From Anseranas semipalmata (taxonomy: Eukaryota > Chordata > Aves > Anseriformes > Anseranatidae), in assembly GCA_013399115.1 (NCBI GenBank), contig VXAA01001354.1, forward strand, positions 1,275,822 to 1,339,821: 64,000 nucleotides of DNA, in the 5' to 3' direction. The notes under the pieces were generated by a model. It saw only the letters and a list, made by a program, of their open reading frames with translations. It made no database searches and was not told where the DNA came from. Made by a program: the position numbers and the translations under genes. Below are positions 13,930-25,200 of this stretch, piece by piece (position 1 is the stretch's first letter; each line of letters opens with the position of its first letter).

Positions 13930-14430
13930 CACAATGATCTCCACTGGCTTCTTCTTTCCTCCAGCACATACTACCCTGAAAGAGTTAAGAAGGATTTACA
14001 ATATTTTAAACTTACTTATATTACTCACTTGTATTGAATTATTCTTGGATCACTTATTAAATAGAGATTTTCCATATAATATCTGTCACAGATGGAAAAA
14101 AAAAATCATCTATGGATGAGTGTAATCCATTCATTGGTTTACGGATACAGCCCTCTCTGGGGATTGTCAGAAATAAACACGATGTCCCTGTTTGCAGGAT
14201 TTTGCATTTGGATTGCTGAGCTAGCTGAAAAAACGTGTGAAATCACATGTAAGCCGACAGCTCCCTATTGACTCGGCATACGAACAAGCTCGCATGTGTT
14301 ATTTATTCTAGCAAGCCCGTGGACTGTGTCGTGTGCATGAAATGCTATAGCCTGCTCTGAAATTAGAGGGGATAATAATCAATAATGCTTTGTTCGTAAC
14401 GCACCTTTAATGTGCAAATACCAACGGGGT
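13930..14430. promoter_or_regulatory. AT-rich unique block, candidate enhancer
   Basis: AT-rich unique sequence with words such as TTTGCATTTGGATTGCTGAG, GTGTTATTTATTCTAGC and GATAATAATCAATAATGC. It has no repeats or convincing frames, and it gives way abruptly to GC-rich sequence at about 14430. Confidence 0.3.
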
Positions 14431-14734
14431 GTCAGGGGGCTGAGCACGGATCCCCTGGCTGCTGCGAGGGGGAGAAGCGGCGATGCCCAGGGAGGCTCAT
14501 GCAGAGCATCCCTTGGAAAGGTGGTGCTGGATCGGTCCCTCCAGCCCTGACCAAACACTCACTTCTCCCATACATGCTAAATACATGGCTTTGTGTTTGT
14601 TTGTTCATTTGTTTTTAAGGAAAGAGCTTCTGCCGGAGCGGCTTTCCAGTTACCTGCCACTTGGTATTTTGGGAACTCCCTTGAGGAATTAAGGATATCG
14701 GTGTGCCCAACGCAAGGCTAGGCAGAGAGGGGAG

Positions 14735-14890
14735 AAGCGATGCGCATTTCCCCTCCAGCCCCACCAGCACCTTGCCCTTACTCCCGGCCCGAGGCGTCCC
14801 CTGCCTGGGCTGGCCGTCACAACACGTCCCCGGGCACCCCACGCCTGCTCCCCACTGGGACAGCGCGGCCGGCGTGGCGCGGCTCCAGCA
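14735..14890. promoter_or_regulatory. Short CpG-rich pocket
   Basis: About fifteen CpGs lie within roughly 160 bases, concentrated in 14785-14885. It stands between an AT-rich block on the left and ordinary GC-rich sequence on the right. It is too short for a classical island. Confidence 0.3.
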
Positions 14891-15394
14891 CAGCATCGCC
14901 CTCCCAGCACAGCTACTGGCTCAGGGAATAATTAGTGCCTGCCCCATCTGCTAGATGAGCTGGGGAGGCGAGGCAGGGGAGCTCTGCCAGCCTGCGCTTA
15001 ACTCTTCCTTCCTCAGACACCTCCCCGCTGTGGGATGAGGCAGCAGGAAGGGTCCCATGGGGACCAAAGATGAGGCTCGGGGTCACCCAAAATACCCACT
15101 GCCGGATGAGCAGATTTGGGTTTCCCAGCTACAAACCCCCTCCATGTCCTGGCCCTGTCCAGAGCAGCATCCTCCGTGTGCCGCTTTAAATTGGGCGCCG
15201 GCATTCAGGAGACGAGGGAGGATGCTAACAACTGCAGAGCAAATGCAGACGTGGGATTAATGCTGCTCTCAGCAGCAGACTTCTTTCCTGCATTAAAGTC
15301 AACACATCACCCAACACTTACTTCACACCCTCCCCGGGGTGGCCGGAGAGTTCCCTTTATAAGGTTAATACCTTCTCCGCCCCCAGCCCCCTAA

Positions 15395-15640
15395 AGAAAC
15401 AGGATATTTCCTAGCTAATTTGTATGTGTCTAATTTTTATATCAACAACACCAAAGGCATGATCAGGGGCTTTTCAGGTTTGCTTTATTTCTTTCCACGT
15501 TGTTGCTCTTGCTGAGTCCGTTTCGATCCTTCCTCTCCTTTCCCAGATTCCAGTATCCACAGGTTTCTGGGTTAACAACAAAATAACACATGCTGGAACC
15601 CGTTCAGATGTTTTTTTTTTTTTTCTTGCTTGGAAAACCT
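15395..15640. promoter_or_regulatory. AT-rich segment between GC-rich blocks
   Basis: It contains CTAGCTAATTTGTATGTG, TTTTTATATCAAC and a 13-base T run at about 15611-15624. It may belong to the same regulatory neighbourhood as the CpG-rich block on its right. Confidence 0.2.
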
Positions 15641-16220
15641 TTTCCCCTCTCTTTCACCCTCCCCGCCGGGGAGTTCAAAGGGACATGTTCGCAAACACGG
15701 CAGCGCTCGCCGCACCCACACTTGCCACCTTGAGGGAGGGAGCGGCACGAAAACTCACTGGTGAACATTTGTGCAAATATTCATCTGGCATCTGCTAATG
15801 TCAAGTCTGGCTGGATTGGGGAGAGGAACTGTCGAAAAACATAAATGAGGTGGGCAGACAGCAAGCACCGAGCTGCTTCCTTATGCAAACAGGAGCCGCT
15901 CGCAGCAGCCCCGGCTGCACCAAGAAGGGGCTCCTGCTGCCAGGCATTTCATCCCCGCTTTGTCCCATGCCACCCTTGCAATGACATTTCTCATGCAAAG
16001 ACCCCGCGCAAATGCAGCCCGCGGTCCCGCCAGCTCCCCAGCCACATCCCCGTGCCCTCCGCGTGCAGAGCAGGCGGCAGCCGAGGGCTCCGCGGTGACT
16101 GGCTGGGTGTCAGCAGAACCAAAACGCTCCAACAGCTGCAAACGATCCTTATCTGAAGCTCCTGGCATTAATGGGGCAGCCGTGTCGTGTGTCTCGTTAA
16201 TAAAGCAGCCTCAGATAGTA
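15640..16220. promoter_or_regulatory. Mixed CpG-rich and AT-rich regulatory-looking block
   Basis: CpG clusters at 15660-15760 and about 16005-16150 flank unique AT-rich words such as AACATTTGTGCAAATATTCAT (15764-15784, containing ATTTGTGCAAAT-like and octamer-like sequence). The right edge has GGCATTAATGGGG and CGTTAATAAAG. The pattern suggests an enhancer or cryptic promoter, but that is inferred from composition alone. Confidence 0.3.
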
Positions 16221-16754
16221 GTGGTCCCCTTTGCACCGTCAGCACAGGGCTGTGGAGGTCGGGAGCACCAGAGCACCAGGACACAGCCCTGCTGGGGAAG
16301 CCCTCATAGAAAACCCAAGCGCAGCTGGGGCGGCATGGTGACGGTGCCAAGCCGAGAGCTTGGAGGAGGGTGCTCAGGGACATGGCAGGATCAGGCCCAT
16401 CCCTCCTGCACAGGACTGGGGGAGCTTTCAGGGCATCAGGTTCCTCAAGGTCAACCTTGGCCAGGAGGAGCAAAGGCAGACCCATCCTGCACCGCTGCAG
16501 TGCACGGGGTGGGCTGGGCTCCCGTTTGTGCTTAATGGTGCAATCAGCTAATAAGCCCTGGAGCAGGACAGGAGGATGACCTGCATGCCCTGTGCCCGCC
16601 TGCCCGTGCATCTCTGCAGGATCCCATGGCAATGGATCTGTGGGGTCCTCACCACCATCTCCCACCACAAGGGCGGCCGCACCAAGCGGTGGGGCTGTGG
16701 GTTCCTGGTTTGGAATGAAAACATCGGGGAGATCGATCTGAATTCCTTCTCATC

Positions 16755-17165
16755 AGCCTAAAGACTGCTTTATTATTTATGACTGGGAACAATTCCCACT
16801 AGAAACGTGTAGCTGGTTATGATTTAAATGTTTCTTCTAACTCGGGAAATTTCCAGGAAGGTCTAATAGTAAACACAATAATGTGCCCACAAGTAACAAA
16901 TCAGCGGTCCTGTTTGTTTAATTCATTTGCCCAGAAAAACAATTAATGCAAAACTGATGGTGGTTTTTGTTTGTTCCCTGAAACAATGTTATCAGTACAT
17001 GCCCTCGGTGCATTTTTACTGCAATTATGAAGGTTTTTCCAGCTGGAAAGAGAGTCAGCTTAACTTTTTTCTTTTAAACTAATGACCATTTAATGTCAGA
17101 TAAAAGGTTTAGAGGAAAGGATTAAGTACCACTTTCAACAGAGATGTGGGGAGATAATTGACTCA
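16755..17165. promoter_or_regulatory. AT-rich block beside the CpG-rich stretch, candidate enhancer
   Basis: Unique AT-rich sequence with GTTTAATTCATTTGCCC, AACAATTAATGCAAAAC, CAATTATGAAGG and ACTAATGACCATTTAATG. It contains no repeat or frame and ends at the start of the CpG-rich block. The AT-rich and CpG-rich pair could form one regulatory unit. Confidence 0.35.
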
Positions 17166-17339
17166 ATTTACCCCAGTCCACGTGGGTGCAGGGACTCGGC
17201 CTCCTTAGCAGGTGTCCCTGCCCTCCAGGAAGATGCGGATGTTTCTGCTCTGGAAGCAGCCACACTCTCCAAACAGCAGAGGAGAAATTGCGGGACGGAT
17301 GTGAAGTCGATAATAAAACCCCAAAAGTAGATAATGAAC

Positions 17340-17850
17340 CAAAACGCTCACAGTCGGGCCCGTGCCAGGAGGCGTGGGCGCAGCCCTCCCTGCTTCTCCA
17401 GCCTCCAAGCCCTGCCAGAGCCGTGCTCGCGCTCTCACCTACAACCGCTTCTCTGGAAGCTTCCAGACCAAACCGCTTCTGCTCATCTTCTCCGCCTGCC
17501 CCTTTGATCCGCTTTTCCTCGCCCCCCCGCTGGTGCCGTTTCCAATGCCTCGCGGTAATCCCTCCCGGACCCAGGGCACAGGACCGGCCCCTGCCCGGAG
17601 CAGCTCCAGGTGCTGGGGCTGAGCCTCCGCTCACCTCCGCTCCCTGCCCAGCCTCCGCGGTGCTGCCTCGCTGCCAAGCAGGGGCCGGCGCAGCCCTGTC
17701 TCTGGCTGTGATCAGCCAAAAACGTTTTTGGTTCCCATCCTGGTGCGCGAGCCGCTTGGCTCGGGTGGCATGGTGTTTCACGAAGTAACCGTTCTGTTAA
17801 GTTCAGTACCGTTAAGGCACGCACCCCATCACGACACCCGGCTCCTGGCT
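17340..17850. promoter_or_regulatory. CpG-island-like block with no known gene
   Basis: From about 17340 the sequence becomes GC-rich and unusually rich in CpG. I count about 22 CpGs in 17461-17760, roughly three quarters of the number expected from its base composition, whereas bulk bird DNA is strongly depleted. It directly abuts an AT-rich enhancer-like block to its left (16755-17165). Such blocks mark promoters or broad developmental enhancers. No transcript start can be assigned from sequence. The overlapping long frames here on both strands (17122-17788) follow from low stop-codon density and are not called as genes. Confidence 0.45.
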
Positions 17851-18949
17851 CCCACACCCCGTGCTGCCACACAGGAGCCACCTGTAAATCTGAAAGGGGA
17901 GGCTGTGGCTGCCCCAGGGAGACAGAAGGCCTCTGCAGGGCTCGTGGCCAAGCAGGTGGTGGGACAGCGGCACCCCTGAGCACGTGTCCCACCACCCGAG
18001 CCTCCTGCTCGGGGCAGCTGGCCGGGCAGGGCGAGGGTCTGGTGGTGTTGCCTTCTTCTAGGTCACACCTCGCGCAGGTACGAAGCAAACATCCAGCCCT
18101 GAATCACCTGGCTCCTACAGCAGATCGGAGATTAGGGTGCTCCGGGCCGGGTCCAGACCACCTACAGGGACAGCTGGCGGCAGCAGCAGCGCGGTTCAGC
18201 CACCCAGGACATCCCGCTCCCTGCACGGCCCGGGGGGATGTCCAGCCCTGCTCTGCACCCGCTCTGCAGCACCCCGGAGGGGCCAGCCCCTGGCTCTCCC
18301 CCCGACAAACCCCAGCGCCCTGCTGCTTCCACAGCAAATGGGTGCGTGGCTCTCCTGAGCTCCCTGGGAGATGCAGCCACCACCTGCCGCGTGGATGGGT
18401 CTTAGGCACCCACATCCTCCAGGCGACGGAAGGTCTCAGCGAGGAGCCTGTAGAACCAGGCAAGGAGCCAAAGCACAGCGGGAGGTGCCTCGTGCAGAGC
18501 AGTTTAGTGTGAATAGAGCAGGGATGGGCCGCCACGGCTTTCACTATGTGGACGGGGAGAACACCCGTCCATAAGGAGACATGGTGCTGAGTGCCCTCCT
18601 CATCCGAGGCTGGTGTCACATAGCATGAGTCCTTCACTGCCAAGGAGCGGGTCTTCATTTTGCACCCTGGTCCCCTTTCCCAGCCCAACGCTATCACTGG
18701 CATGAGCACACTCCCCAAGCCCGAGCCCAAAGGGACGGAACCTGGTCCTGAGCAAATCCTGCCCAGCTGTGTCCCACCTGCCTCGCAGCCAGTCCCAGCG
18801 GTTAATCGCCATTGCCCATGTTAATTTTCCTCAAGTCCACAGCCGATCTCTTTTACCCATTTTTGAAGTCCACTGCCTTTCATGGAATTTCCCCGCCTGC
18901 GTTTTGGGAACAGGTGAGCGGCGATCCCCATTCACTTTCCCTGCAGTCT
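17851..18949. other. Intergenic GC-rich interval
   Basis: GC-rich sequence continuing from the CpG-rich block, with CpG density falling steadily. Frames up to 208 codons (18104-18730 minus) overlap others on the opposite strand and carry no recognisable domain. Confidence 0.5.
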
Positions 18950-19230
18950 AGACTATTCATTACTTTCCTGTCTCTAAATGAGGCAGGCGCAATCCTTTCA
19001 ATACCTCTTCATAAAGCATTCCTTCACAAGGCCTCTAATCGTTTGCATTGTCAGCCTCTGAGCACTTATTATTCCCCCTACATCCCCTTCGGGATCAGAT
19101 ATCCAGCACGGAGCCCAGCACTTCAGCAAGGGTCTCCTCGGGATTCCCGACGTGAGCAGGCAGCCTTTCAGGAATATTTTTCATCCCTCTCTTTAACCAT
19201 CCACATATTTTGTTTTACTTTTCTGACAGC

Positions 19231-19295
19231 AAAAAGGAAAAATACCTCGGAGTCGTCGTGGACGGTTCAAGAAAAGCGTGAATGATTGCAATTAA
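19231..19295 (+). mobile_element. Ancient CR1/L3-type LINE remnant (second copy of the motif)
   Basis: The plus strand reads KYLGVVVDGSRKA and then a stop. This again matches the CR1/L3 reverse-transcriptase motif K-D-L-G-V-x-V-D-S-S-x-K. The DNA, AATACCTCGGAGTCGTCGTG then GACGGTTCAAGAAAAG, lines up with the fragment at 34831 with several substitutions. Both copies are on the plus strand. Too little is left to define element ends. Confidence 0.45.
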
Positions 19296-19439
19296 TTTGG
19301 AGCCCGAGGAGGTGCACGCATAGCTCGAGTCATTCCTCGTGGTGTGCCGTGCCCCACGGTTGCCAGTGGTGAATTTTAGCTGCCATTGTGCTGCCCATTC
19401 ACCTAGCTTTGTGTGGTCTGACAATATCTCAACCCAAGG

Positions 19440-19640
19440 TGGTATATGGTTGCAGGCACTGCCGCTCTCGTTATTTACAATGGCTAATTAAGATCCTGCT
19501 ACAACCTTCATCCCACCCTTAATTCTTATGAAGCAGCCAACAAAAGGTTTTGATTTCCTTTTTGGCTAGAAGACCTTTTGGCTTCTGCAAAAAGGGGATT
19601 AAGAATGAAAGCACATAAAGGTATGTGCACAATCACAAAG
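19440..19640. promoter_or_regulatory. AT-rich unique block, candidate enhancer
   Basis: It includes ACAATGGCTAATTAAGATCC and CTTAATTCTTATGAAGCAGCC, and the near-repeat AAAAGGTTTTGATTTCC / AGACCTTTTGGCTTC. No repeat family or coding signal is seen. Confidence 0.25.
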
Positions 19641-22279
19641 TCATAACAGCTCTCCCAGTGCAGTCTCCCAGGAATGAAACGCAGCATTAGCAAGAAGGGC
19701 TAATTGGGACTGGTTTAAGGAGTGCACATTGTGTAGCAGAGTCCGGTAACACTTTTGATCAGGCAGACAACACAGCCACAAATTGCTTTCTTCCCTCTCC
19801 AAAATATCTGACCCCGGAGGAAATGGTACTTTGCCTTTCCCTAGCAATTCAGATGGACAGACAGGACAGAAAGTGCCAGCCTGCAGGGACACAGCCTGGA
19901 CCAGGAGCTGGGTCCCCTCCACTGGTTCTGATGGCGCTCACCCACGTCACCGCTGTCACAGTCCCACAGCTTGCCAAAGCCTTCTGCCTAAAGCTGTGGG
20001 CAGTATTTTGGGCACTGCCTTGGGGTTTCAGAGGCACATCTGGGCAACCAGGCTCCGTCCCCTTTTGGCGTTCGAGCAGAGGTGTGTGGCAGACCCAGGC
20101 TCAGGTGCCTCCCGAGAGCCTCCTCACCGCAAACCTTGTTCATGAGGGAGGCGGAGGGGATGGGCTCCCTTCTGCTGCCTCCCCCCGTGGGCAGCAGAGC
20201 CCATTGAGGGCTCTGCTAGGTGCTCCCCCCACCAGCCCAGAGCCTCCCCTCGTGGTCCCTGTGTCCCCGAGCCAGCTCTGCGAGCCAAGCTGGGGAATCT
20301 GGTTCGTTAGCTCTTGGCAATGCCACCCCCCAGAATGTCATGGCATGCAGAAATCTATGAAAACCAGAGACCTGAGACATGTGTTTTTGTTTGTTTGCAT
20401 GTGCCAACATTTCCAATGTCTCAAAAATGTGTGCCTGCGAAAGCTGCATGTGTGTTATTCATTTAGGATCATTTTCAGCCCTTATAATAGGAGGCTCATT
20501 TTATCCTTTTGAAAACTCTTGAGCAGAGATGATCACAGCCCTAAAGCCTGCCATCGCTGTAAACAACATTTAAGCTCCACGTAGCTGTCTCTCCTTGGGA
20601 AATAATAGTGCCATGAAGGAGTGGAAGGGTTTTCACTATTTGCTTGTGTCAGATACATGGATAGATAGGCAGCTAATTCCTTTAGGCTCCTTTGTAAACT
20701 CCAGCCAAGATTTTTACATTCTGATTCATGCAAATATGGTCATATGATCAAAGTAACATGTGCTACCTCCCAGAAACTAATGCACTAATCACTAATGTGC
20801 CCTGGGCCATGGCCTATCTCACACCATCGCTTTGCTCCGTGGTTCCTGACACTGCTTCCTCCGGTCTTTGCACACAACATCCCTCAAGTAGACAGCTGGC
20901 TCCCAGCTAGCCAGGAATGGGGCTTGCTTCTAGCCAGGAGGCATCACAAAATGTCCCCAAAGCCATTGCCTTCTCCCTTTCTTCTTCACCCGTGCCAAGG
21001 TTGCTGATGGCAGACTTCTCCTGGCTAATGATGGAGAGAAGGGATGGCAACATCCCAAATACCTGCATTCCTCCAGATCCCTTAGCTGGAAAGTTTTGGG
21101 GTGAAATCACTGAATTACACCTTTCTCCCAAGATTCCCACAGCTCCTCCAGCTTACTCAGGAAGCAGGTTTGGAATTGCCTGTTTTGACAGCAAATGGCC
21201 CTCCCAAGCCTGGGACCGCACTAGCAGGTGCAAAAGCAACCCGGGACGAGCAGGTCCTGGGCACTGGGCTGGGAGAGGGACACTCGGTGTCCCCCTGCTG
21301 CGCGCTGCCCTTCCCCAGCTCCATCCCTCCAGAGCCCCACCACCCTTGTGCGCTCCAGCCCAGGAAGAAGCTATCACTGACCGCTTCTATGCAGTTACAT
21401 CTTCTGTTATCCCTGGCCGCTACGGTTGTTTTTTTCAAAACAAAGGCAGTGTTTTCGGTCCTTTAGGCCTGAGCAGACCGATTCATCTCTCTTCAGATCA
21501 GTTTGATGTAGCTTGGGAAACTCAGCTGATACTTTCCCAAGCCCGCTGTAATCCGGTTCTGCTTCCTGTGGTGCGGCCATGGGGCTCCCAGCCTGGCAAG
21601 CCCAGGGGAAATTCAGACAGTGACGGTTTTGTCTGCCCTAGAACTGTACATCAGCTCCTGCCCAAGGGGGTGTGGGCCACCTTCAGGTTGCCCTGGACTA
21701 TAACTTTCCATAACTTGGTGAGTAGAAGCGGGTCTCCCCCCAGAACAAACATGGCCAGGTGCTGCGGCTCACGGCTGGGCTCATCCCCGCAGGTGAGCAG
21801 TGCAGATCCCAGCCCCTGCTCCCGTGGACACCGTGGCACCCATCGCACCTTGCAGGACAGGAGCTCTGCGGGTGGAATGCCAAGGGGGCTGCTCATGATC
21901 CAGGGCCTTTTGGATCAGCACCTTCATGCAGGTGTTCCATGCTCCTACATAAGTAAGGCTGGTTAAAATGCCATGGGATAAAGCAAACCATGCTGTGAGT
22001 TATTTTTCTCTGGTTACCATTGCTGGAGGAGCCTCATTAGCTGGGATCCATGTCCTGGAGACAAGGGGGTGGCAGCGGAGAAGCAGCAGAAACAGGCAAG
22101 ATGTGGCTAACCCAGGAGGGCCGGGGACCTGGAGCCGTCAGCAGGCTCCAAGGAAAGGCCGTGGGTGGCATCACCCAGCGCCTGGGCATGCTGGTGGCTG
22201 GAGTCAGGTGGCATTTGCTAAGGAGATAAACTGCCTCAGAAATGGCATTTTAGAGAGGGGGTTCAAACCTCTTCAGAGA
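19641..22279. other. Intergenic interval containing the window's longest open frame
   Basis: Mixed-composition unique sequence. It contains a 349-codon ATG frame on the plus strand (20917-21966), discussed as a finding. No splice-linked coding exons or repeats were recognised. Confidence 0.5.
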
Positions 22280-22810
22280 TTTTGAAAACAGTTTCCATTG
22301 AGAAATAAGCAGGGGAGATTTCTTTAAACATCAAATATTGCTTTTTGTTTTCAAAGTGAAGCTTCTGGTTTCTCATCTTTTTTCCTTTAAAATCACCTAC
22401 ATTTAAGAGAAGAAGTAAATATTGTTAAATAGGTTGAATTAAATGTTTTTGGTAAACCCAAATCTCTCCACCCAGTACTTTGTCTCACTTAAAAAAGAAA
22501 AGTTTCAGTTTGACCTGATTTTTCCTCCCTAATTTTTCAGCTCACACCGTTGGAAATAACAGAGTCTACGTAAGTTACATCATTCGTGAGGAATCTCCTC
22601 TCATCCGTCTCCAAATGAATAACAACAAACATTCAAAAAATAATTGAAGTTTTATATATATCCCTTGGCCATTCAGGTGGTATGGCTGGCACGAGACAGC
22701 GGCACTTTAAACAGCTGTTGTGAATCTTAAGTGTAAACTTCCACCCTTTGGCAGTAAATCAGGAAATTATGCATAGGAATATACCTGCTTTCCCTCGGAG
22801 TAGACAAAAA
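22280..22810. promoter_or_regulatory. AT-rich unique block, candidate enhancer
   Basis: Long AT-rich unique sequence with an E-box (CAGCTG near 22710), octamer-like TTATGCATAG near 22769 and several A/T homeodomain-like words (AATAATTGAAG). It lies between GC-rich intervals and has no plausible frame. Confidence 0.3.
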
Positions 22811-22991
22811 TTGCAATGTTTAATGCCTTGAGAGGGACTGGGGGAGAAAAGCTTTTTTCCTGGGGTCACCCAGGCTTCCTCCTTCCCTTCCTGCCATCGC
22901 TGAGGGGTGGACAAGGGGGACTGAGGCAGACAAAGGGCTTTGCAGGGACTCACACAGCCTCACCGGCATCCACACACCTCCTCCTTCTTCG

Positions 22992-23009
22992 TAGGCAGGT
23001 ACCTGCCTA
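22992..23009. repeat. Perfect 18-bp palindrome
   Basis: TAGGCAGGT is followed immediately by its exact complement ACCTGCCTA, centred on a GGTACC site. The central CAGGTACCTG holds two abutting CAGGT half sites of the kind bound by ZEB/SNAI zinc-finger repressors. No gene is nearby. Confidence 0.9.
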
Positions 23010-24949
23010 GGAGATTAATGAAAGAAAGAACAGCCACTGCTCCACGCACACACACTTCTTCACGTAATACAACCTTATTTTTCAAAGCTAGGTACAGTAA
23101 CAGCATGCTCTTCGAGCTAAGTTCACATATGTTTTGTGTTATCCAACCCATCCCACTTAGAGCTGACTCTACTCGCTCAGAGTCAGGCTTTCCTGGTGGA
23201 CAAAGTCTCCTCGGTGGGACAAATTGCTTGACCATCTTCTACAGCATGAGCCCGAGGGCCTGGCTGGAGGCTGCACACCCAGGGAGGCACTGAGATGCTC
23301 CGCGAGTCCAGGATGGCTGATGGACATCCACGGAGCAAACCGCCGCTTGTAGCCCAGAATAATACACATGTGCCTGTCAAGCCTTGCTCCAGGAGCTCAG
23401 GGAAGCTGGATGTTTGCTTCAACCAAACCTAACCTCCACCGAGCCATGTGTGAGCCAAGGCAAGTAAGGCTTGCCAAGACCACAGGGCTGCGCTATGGGC
23501 AGCCGGCATGGATGAGCTGAGGCCTTGCAGCACTTTCCAGGAGCCTCCCCAAGCTTGGCACTGAAGAGCATCGCCCTGAAGGGACACCAGGTCCATGGGC
23601 ACAAGCTCCAGCTAATTTAGGCTATGGCCTTAGCTCCAGAAATGAAAAGCTGGTCCTGTCTTCTCATCACAAAAGTGTTAGGGAAGCATCCACTCCCCAG
23701 ACTTCATTATTTTTGTCCTGCTTGCTTCTTTCTCAGACTTGTCTCTCCTTGTGACATTGATTAGTGTGTATCAGCTGTGCTGCCAGAAGCTCAGGCAATT
23801 CTGCACAGGTATCTCGCATGCTGGCTTGTAAGAGGTGATGCCATGGAAGGGACTGATCCCTCTGCACAGGTCGGTTATGCCTTTGGCCAGGTGCAACAAC
23901 CCTGTGCTTGCAGAAGGGCACAGCTGAAACTGCCAGCGTGTGCCTGGATGAGACCCACATCCACAAGAAGCTCACCCTCGCTAGCAGCGAGCCAGCAAGC
24001 GAACAAGGCTGTAAGGACAGCCCAAGAAGCTGGGGCACCGAGTTTAACACTGTCAAGCTGTGGTGCAGGCGGGGCCGTCTTTCACCACTGAAGGACAGGT
24101 TGCTAAAAGCCAACTGCTTACAGCAGGGACAAACCAACCCGGTGCAGCAACCACACAGCTTGGCAGGCAAAGCCTGCAATGACAGCTGCGTTTGCATCAA
24201 GGCAGAGGCAGAACAAAAATATGCCATTGTTGAGCAGGAAACACCACACCGGCTTCTGCTGGGGTGGCTGAGCTCACCTGGACACCTTGCATGGGGACCA
24301 GGACACTCCTCGTCCTCTTGGCCAGTGCTGAGCCCCAGGCAGGGTGCAACAAAGCCGCAGTGAAGGTTTGCTGCTCCCTTTCCTGCCCAGCGCTCCATGG
24401 ACGGCGACACTGAAAAGGGAAGGGCTGATGTTAGCACAGCATAGAGAGCAGTTCACGAAACTGTTTAGTTGGGCTATATCTGCCCAGATGGCAGCCCAAA
24501 CAGCCGGACGTATTTTTATCCACCTGCTTTCTCTCTTCATTGCCCCTCAGACAAGAGGTGCTACAGGAAGCACACAAGTGCAAAGTGCAGATCTGGACCA
24601 GGATCCAAACATTTGCAGAGCTCTTCCTGTGCTTCAGCTGGAGCTTGGGCTCTGCTCAGGACAGCCACAGAGCCTGGCTGAGTGTGGACCACCGACCCAT
24701 CACTGTCATGGGACCAGCACAGGAGAACCACCAGGAGAGCCACCACACAGATGGTCTCACCAACCAGCAGTCCAGTTTGTGCCACACACTCAAGGTATTG
24801 AAAAAAAAAAATCTTCTTTGGACCTGCAAACTGTCCCCTCTAGGACGGACTCACACTTCGGCATGCCCATGGGCCCTGCAGTGCCTGCACCCAGCTTCAT
24901 GACCCGTCCAACCATGGCCTTACCAGAGCGTGCCGCCGTCCGATCTCAG
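23010..24949. other. Intergenic, nothing recognisable
   Basis: GC-moderate unique sequence with chance frames, the longest 234 codons at 23733-24437 minus, on the opposite strand to a 151-codon frame. No domain or repeat was recognised. Confidence 0.5.
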
Positions 24950-25200
24950 CTATGAAAACATTGCTACAAATCTTGCCGTATTCCTGACACTGTAGCTACA
25001 ATATGCTATTATGAAATTCAATTAAGTAATGTATTTGTTTAAAATGTGCCCACCCAGAGCTCCACACACATTAATGCCATCGGTTGCTTCAAGCAATCAC
25101 CTAGTGTTACACCCCTTGCTATTGAGGTTATTTCCACAATAGTAATTAAATCCTCATTAACAGTTTTCAATTATAAAGTAAATGAAAGGTAATAGCCTAC
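24950..25200. promoter_or_regulatory. AT-rich unique block, candidate enhancer
   Basis: Homeodomain-like cores cluster tightly here: TTCAATTAAGTAATG, ACATTAATGCC, TAGTAATTAAATCC, CTCATTAACAG and CAATTATAAAG occur within 250 bases. No coding signal or repeat is seen. Confidence 0.3.

Noticed and set aside
17122..17788. Overlapping 219-codon minus and 200-codon plus frames
   Set aside because: They overlap on opposite strands in GC-rich, stop-poor sequence. Neither has a recognisable domain, so both are best explained by composition.
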